Assembly: GCA_041661965.1 (NCBI GenBank)
Contig: JBAZTH010000002.1
Coordinates: 310,001-374,000 of the forward strand
DNA from: Candidatus Margulisiibacteriota bacterium
Lineage (GTDB): Bacteria > Margulisbacteria > WOR-1 > O2-12-FULL-45-9 > XYB2-FULL-48-7
Length of the DNA stretch: 64,000 nucleotides
Reading direction: 5' to 3'
This document shows, piece by piece, positions 60,908 through 64,000 of the stretch. The notes below the pieces were generated by a model. The model did not search any database. It had not been told where the DNA came from and was given only the letters and a program-made list of their open reading frames with translations. Made by a program: the position numbers and the translations under genes. Numbering within the stretch: the stretch's first letter is position 1; each line of letters opens with the position of its first letter.

Positions 60908-61861
60908 ATGACTAAGCTAATAAAAATACCATCAACATTGGGCCATGCAGAATTCGATGTTCTCCTTGAACAACAAACAGGAATTCTCTTAGAAGGCCAG
61001 CATCAAGGCGCTAGTGAGCCTCTAGTTTTTGATTTTTCAGAAAACAAATCCATATCCGTGCTAGGAATCCTATTTATTGCAAAGATGGCTGATAAATATA
61101 AATCAGTTGGTTATGATTGCAGGGTTATTCCGCCAAAGGAAAAAAAATCAAGATGGCTTATTTCTATCATGAACTTGATCAAATCCGAAGAAAAACCGAA
61201 GGAAATGCAAAAATATTGGGACACATTTCGCGTGCCGATTCTAAGATGTAGAAACAGCAAAGAAAGTCTAGCCGCAGTAAATAAGTTAATCCCTGTTATC
61301 AGAAACGACATGAAACCTTCCGACGCAGTTCTAAAGGCTTTAAACTGGGCATTGTGGGAAATAGTAGACAATGCTGGCGTTCACGGCTATCAAATGTATG
61401 AATCAACAGGCGTTGATTATTCTGGAACCGTCTACTTCTGCGCAGCCAGCTTAGGAGAAAACATTGATATTGCAATAATTGATGGGGGACAAGGGATTCA
61501 TTCATCTTTTCGCTCCTCAGGCAAGGAAAAATATCATGGCATTACTAATGAAGAGGCACTTAAATTGTCAACAATAAATAGCGAATCCGGCCACCCACAA
61601 GGAAGCCCCGGCTTTGGATTGTTTGGCTGCTCTGAGATTGCAAGAGCAGGAAAAGGACAGTTATTAATCGTCTCTGGCAGCAACAAGTTGCTTTTATCTG
61701 AAAAAGGAGTAATTATAGGTCCATCTTTAGAATATATGGGGACTATGGTATCATTAAGAATCAACAGAAATGCCGCGATCAATTTGTTGGAAATATTTGG
61801 GGAAACTAGCCTTGTTGTAAATGAATCTATTAATGAATTAATTGGTGGGATTGATGAATAA
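60908..61861 (+). CDS. STAS-like domain fused to GHKL ATPase (anti-sigma/kinase-like)
   Basis: 317 residues. The first 100 residues have the strand-helix pattern of STAS/MlaB domains (LVFDFSENKSISVLGILFIAK). After a linker comes a GHKL ATPase: N-box WALWEIVDNAGVHG with Glu151 and Asn155, G1 box DGGQG at 192-196 and G2 box GSPGFGLFG at 232-240. No DHp domain or membrane segment, so it is of the RsbW/anti-sigma or MORC-like ATPase kind rather than a sensor kinase. It overlaps the following DUF4325 gene by eight bases. AT-rich codons mark it as acquired. No clear promoter or Shine-Dalgarno. Confidence 0.8.
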   Translation: MTKLIKIPSTLGHAEFDVLLEQQTGILLEGQHQGASEPLVFDFSENKSISVLGILFIAKMADKYKSVGYDCRVIPPKEKKSRWLISIMNLIKSEEKPKEMQKYWDTFRVPILRCRNSKESLAAVNKLIPVIRNDMKPSDAVLKALNWALWEIVDNAGVHGYQMYESTGVDYSGTVYFCAASLGENIDIAIIDGGQGIHSSFRSSGKEKYHGITNEEALKLSTINSESGHPQGSPGFGLFGCSEIARAGKGQLLIVSGSNKLLLSEKGVIIGPSLEYMGTMVSLRINRNAAINLLEIFGETSLVVNESINELIGGIDE

Positions 61862-62171
61862 TATTAAAGAAATCAAATTGAATAGTATTGGACTCTCCTT
61901 AGGAACAAGGGAAATTGGAGGAGAGCTCCGAGAAAAGGCATTAATAGAAATAAAAAACGGCTCCAAAATCCATTTCAATTTTAATGGGATCACCATGATT
62001 TCAAGCGCATTTGCCGATGAATTGTTTGGGAAGCTTTTTGAGGCATTGGGGGAAGATTCTTTTAAGGCTAAGATTAGAATAAACAACTTTGACAACGAAG
62101 AAATCAAAAACTTAGTTCTTTTACTTATTAGCAACAGTATAAACTTCAGAAAGAATAATTTATCAACTTAA
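61854..62171 (+). CDS. DUF4325 (STAS-like) protein
   Basis: 105 residues from the ATG at 61854. The conserved centre IHFNFNGITMISSAFADELF and KIRINNFDNEEIKNLV match the STAS-like DUF4325 family, which resembles anti-sigma-factor antagonists. Paired with the upstream STAS-GHKL protein it suggests a partner-switching module: the ATPase may phosphorylate or hold this protein, as RsbW does RsbV. The output partner is not encoded here. Alternative in-frame start codons a few bases upstream add only four residues. Confidence 0.78.
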   Translation: MNNIKEIKLNSIGLSLGTREIGGELREKALIEIKNGSKIHFNFNGITMISSAFADELFGKLFEALGEDSFKAKIRINNFDNEEIKNLVLLLISNSINFRKNNLST

Positions 62172-62195
62172 CCCCACTCACTCTTCTGCTATAAT
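62168..62195 (+). promoter_or_regulatory. maf promoter, leaderless type
   Basis: TTAACC (62168-62173), 16-base spacer, TATAAT (62190-62195), six bases to the ATG at 62202. Confidence 0.65.
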
Positions 62196-62201
62196 TCCCA
62201 T

Positions 62202-62768
62202 ATGACAAAAATAATTCTCGCTTCCGCATCGCCACGCCGCAAAGAACTGCTGAAGAAGATCGCCCCGGCCTTTGAAGTGGTCGTCAGTGATGTTAACGAA
62301 GAAGCCATTGTCGCCGGCTCCCCGGAAGAGTTTGCCGAAAAAGCGGCCATCGCCAAGGCCAAAGCGGTCGCCAAAAAAGAAAAAGGAGCACTCATTGTCG
62401 GAGCCGACACGATCGTCGTCCTCGGCGACCGGATCCTCGGCAAACCAAAAGACCAGGCGGAAGCGACAGCCATGCTGCAGGGCCTCTCCGGCCGGAGCCA
62501 CCGGGTGATCACCGGCTTCGCGGTCGTCAATTCTAATTCCCTGGAATGCCGTTCCGGCCAGGAAGCCACGATCGTTCGGATGAAGGAAGTCCCCGCCAAA
62601 TTAATTGCCGATTATGTCGCCACCGGCCGGCCGCTCGACAAAGCCGGAGCCTACGGCATTCAGGAACTAGAAGAAGGTTTTATCGAAAAAGTTGACGGCG
62701 ATCTCGATAATGTCATTGGTCTGCCGATCGGCAGGCTTCAATTAATTCTACGGGAGATGGAAAAATGA
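62202..62768 (+). CDS. maf: Maf/Ham1-type nucleoside triphosphate pyrophosphatase
   Basis: Hydrolyses non-canonical or dTTP/UTP nucleotides; sanitising enzyme. 188 residues: LASASPRRKELL near residue 6, the AKAKAVAKKEKGALIVGADTIV region near 52-70, GKPKDQAEA near 85 and the catalytic-region KAGAYGIQE near 148. Which of the YhdE- or YceF-type specificities applies is undecided. Its stop overlaps the next start (ATGA). Confidence 0.92.
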   Translation: MTKIILASASPRRKELLKKIAPAFEVVVSDVNEEAIVAGSPEEFAEKAAIAKAKAVAKKEKGALIVGADTIVVLGDRILGKPKDQAEATAMLQGLSGRSHRVITGFAVVNSNSLECRSGQEATIVRMKEVPAKLIADYVATGRPLDKAGAYGIQELEEGFIEKVDGDLDNVIGLPIGRLQLILREMEK

Positions 62769-63343
62769 AGAAAGCGATCTGGAAGCCCGGAACCATGCTC
62801 TACCCCGCCCCCGTTGTTATGGTCTCTTGCGGCGAAAAAAAAGAAAACCATAACATTATAACCGTCGCCTGGACCGGAACGGTCTGCAGTGAACCGGCTA
62901 TGACCTTTGTCTCGATCCGCCCGTCCCGTTATTCCCACCAGATCATTAAAAAGAGTGGCGAGTTTGTGATCAACCTGGTCAACCGTCGCCTCGCCTTCGC
63001 GACTGATTTTTGCGGCGTAAAAACCGGGAGAGAACTGGACAAGTTTTTCCATCTCAAGTTGACCCCGGGGAAAGCGGAACACGTGAAGGCCCCGCTGATC
63101 GTCGAAAGCCCGGTCAATATCGAATGCCGGGTCACCGACATCCAGCAACTCGGCTCGCACGACATGTTTCTAGCCAAAGTTCTGGCCATCCACGCCGACA
63201 AAAAACTGATCGATAAAAAAGGGGCGCTCAACCTGCAAGCGGCCGAACTGATCTGTTATTCTCACGGCCACTACTACTCGCTGGGAAAAGAGCTGGGGTA
63301 CTTCGGCTTCTCCGTCAGGAAAAAACCGTGGGGGAAACGCTAA
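62765..63343 (+). CDS. Flavin reductase family (FMN-binding split barrel) protein
   Basis: 192 residues with the split-barrel pattern: PAPVVMVSCGEKKENHNIIT near 16, PSRYSHQIIKKSGEFVINL near 58 and a conserved HDMFLAKV strand near 138. Members bind FMN and act as flavin reductases or electron-transfer partners (for example in high-molecular-weight rubredoxins). The partner is not seen. Cotranscribed with maf; the stop is shared with the opposing gene (CTAA). Confidence 0.87.
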   Translation: MKKAIWKPGTMLYPAPVVMVSCGEKKENHNIITVAWTGTVCSEPAMTFVSIRPSRYSHQIIKKSGEFVINLVNRRLAFATDFCGVKTGRELDKFFHLKLTPGKAEHVKAPLIVESPVNIECRVTDIQQLGSHDMFLAKVLAIHADKKLIDKKGALNLQAAELICYSHGHYYSLGKELGYFGFSVRKKPWGKR

Positions 63344-64000
63344 GGCCCGGCTTTTTCCAAAACCTCGACTACCTCGAGCCTATTCCTTGAGACAAAAACG
63401 TTCTGCTCCAGCCGCTTGATCTTCGGGGCCGCTTGCGCCTCCTTGGCAACATCAACCCGAGAAACTTCGCCGGGCTTTGCCCGGTCATAGCGGAGGGCGC
63501 TCCAGATCGTCAGCTGGGCCTCCTGGAATTTTCGCCTCACTTCCGCCAGATATTCAGGCGAATTGATCTTAGCCAGCCAGGCGGCCTCTTCCTTACGGAC
63601 GTCTTCAACCGAGATTCCGGTAATCGTGTCCATTACAAAGCGGAGATTTTTAACATAGTGGTCATAGGGGGGGACTCCTTTATAAACATAGACCAGGTCC
63701 CAAATGTTCTTTGTTTTGCGGTATTTTTTGTAGTAGCCAGCCTGTCCGATCAACTTGTTCGTCTGATAAATGTTCGAGTAAATTGATTGAAAAACCGTAT
63801 CGCCGTTGCGGTGGCCGGTCAGGTTGTTATGCGTTTTGGGGTATCTTTTCCCGTAGGTGCTCTCCGCTCCGGCGATCGCCAAATAAAGACGGTAATCAAC
63901 GCCGAATTTATCGGCGCAATAAAGGATCTCTTGTTCATGCCCGCGCAAAGGACTGAACTGGTAACGGTCCAGAAACCGCTTGAGCTTGACCGCCCGGAGA
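63340..64000 (-). CDS. Lysozyme-like domain protein (N-terminus beyond window)
   Basis: Open frame runs off the window end; 219 codons visible to the stop. The visible part has FLDRYQFSPL, a Glu in AIAGAESTYGK that aligns with the catalytic Glu of transglycosylase/lysozyme-like folds, then a VYKGVPPYDHYVKNL segment and a C-terminal coiled-coil-like tail ending NRLEVVEVLEKAGP. Probably a peptidoglycan-acting or cell-wall-binding protein. Signal peptide, if any, is outside the window. Confidence 0.7.
   Translation of the reverse strand, partial: LRAVKLKRFLDRYQFSPLRGHEQEILYCADKFGVDYRLYLAIAGAESTYGKRYPKTHNNLTGHRNGDTVFQSIYSNIYQTNKLIGQAGYYKKYRKTKNIWDLVYVYKGVPPYDHYVKNLRFVMDTITGISVEDVRKEEAAWLAKINSPEYLAEVRRKFQEAQLTIWSALRYDRAKPGEVSRVDVAKEAQAAPKIKRLEQNVFVSRNRLEVVEVLEKAGP

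Larger units (their letters stand above)
60807..62171 (+). mobile_element. AT-rich island beside tRNA-Tyr (putative acquired module)
   Basis: From the tRNA 3' end to the maf promoter the base composition becomes clearly AT-rich and codon use changes (many ATA, AAA, TTA, GGA), unlike the flanking genes. It contains a two-gene cassette. A copy of the tRNA 3' end at the far side was looked for and not found, and no integrase is present, so the mechanism of entry is unknown. The 101 bases before the first gene show no convincing promoter. Confidence 0.6.

Noticed and set aside
60786..62200. tRNA 3'-end duplication as an attachment site bounding the AT-rich island
   Set aside because: The T-arm and acceptor sequence were looked for at the island's far side and not found; no integrase lies in the island.

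Overview
The window is a gene-dense stretch of a bacterial chromosome with moderately high GC outside one AT-rich patch. It encodes an apparently diderm cell: a type IV pilus/secretin-like set, outer-membrane barrel candidates, SLH-type and SprA-like repeat proteins, lipoproteins, and a peptidoglycan transglycosylase. Archaeal-type phosphoglycerate mutase, FabK instead of FabI, an Etf with a built-in ferredoxin and several short or divergent homologues fit an uncultured anaerobic lineage such as the Margulisbacteria/Saganbacteria (WOR-1). That placement is an inference; there is no rRNA gene or marker here to prove it.

Layout. 1-2.7 kb (minus): galT-tlyA-membrane protein-nadK. 2.7-7.3 kb (plus): a TPR lytic transglycosylase, ruvB, hisB and a UPF0280 gene. 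7.3-11.5 kb (minus): rnc-pyrC followed by two lipoproteins and a short secretin. 11.5-15.8 kb (plus): a helical-repeat protein, leuCD, a YugP-type protease and miaA. 15.8-20 kb: acylphosphatase, a 30-residue basic protein, RlmD and a divergent RelA/SpoT-like protein. 19.9-24.3 kb (minus): a homocitrate/isopropylmalate-synthase-family gene, purE, cvpA, apgM, tyrA. 24.3-31.3 kb: aroE, a short PilB-like ATPase, plsC, radA, clpC. 31.3-36 kb (minus): barrel/SLH protein, Ig-like exported protein and sensor kinase. 36.1-42.4 kb (plus): a very short SMC, a 15-repeat exported protein, an M15-like protein, a Xer recombinase. 42.4-56.4 kb (plus): a long lipid operon (DUF177, rpmF, plsX, fabH, acyl-CoA dehydrogenase, etfB, ferredoxin-etfA, fabD, fabG, acpP, fabK, fabF) and a giant exported repeat protein. 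56.4-60.5 kb: subtilisin, aminotransferase, SpoU methyltransferase, a 43-residue protein and a terminator. 60.5-62.2 kb: tRNA-Tyr next to an AT-rich STAS-GHKL/DUF4325 pair that looks acquired. 62.2-64 kb: maf, a flavin reductase and a partial lysozyme-like gene.

Two organisational patterns run through the window. First, genes at the head of transcription units usually have a -10 box ending only 6-9 nt before the start codon and no Shine-Dalgarno sequence, so their mRNAs should be leaderless, while genes inside operons have clear Shine-Dalgarno sites. This pattern was used to choose several starts. Second, nearly all convergent gene pairs overlap at their stop codons, five of them by exactly four bases, leaving no room for terminators.

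The strongest candidates for something new are the SMC that lacks a hinge, the leaderless promoter architecture, the AT-rich STAS/GHKL/DUF4325 module beside tRNA-Tyr, the divergent RSH protein, and the acyl-CoA dehydrogenase/Etf-ferredoxin block inside the fatty-acid operon.
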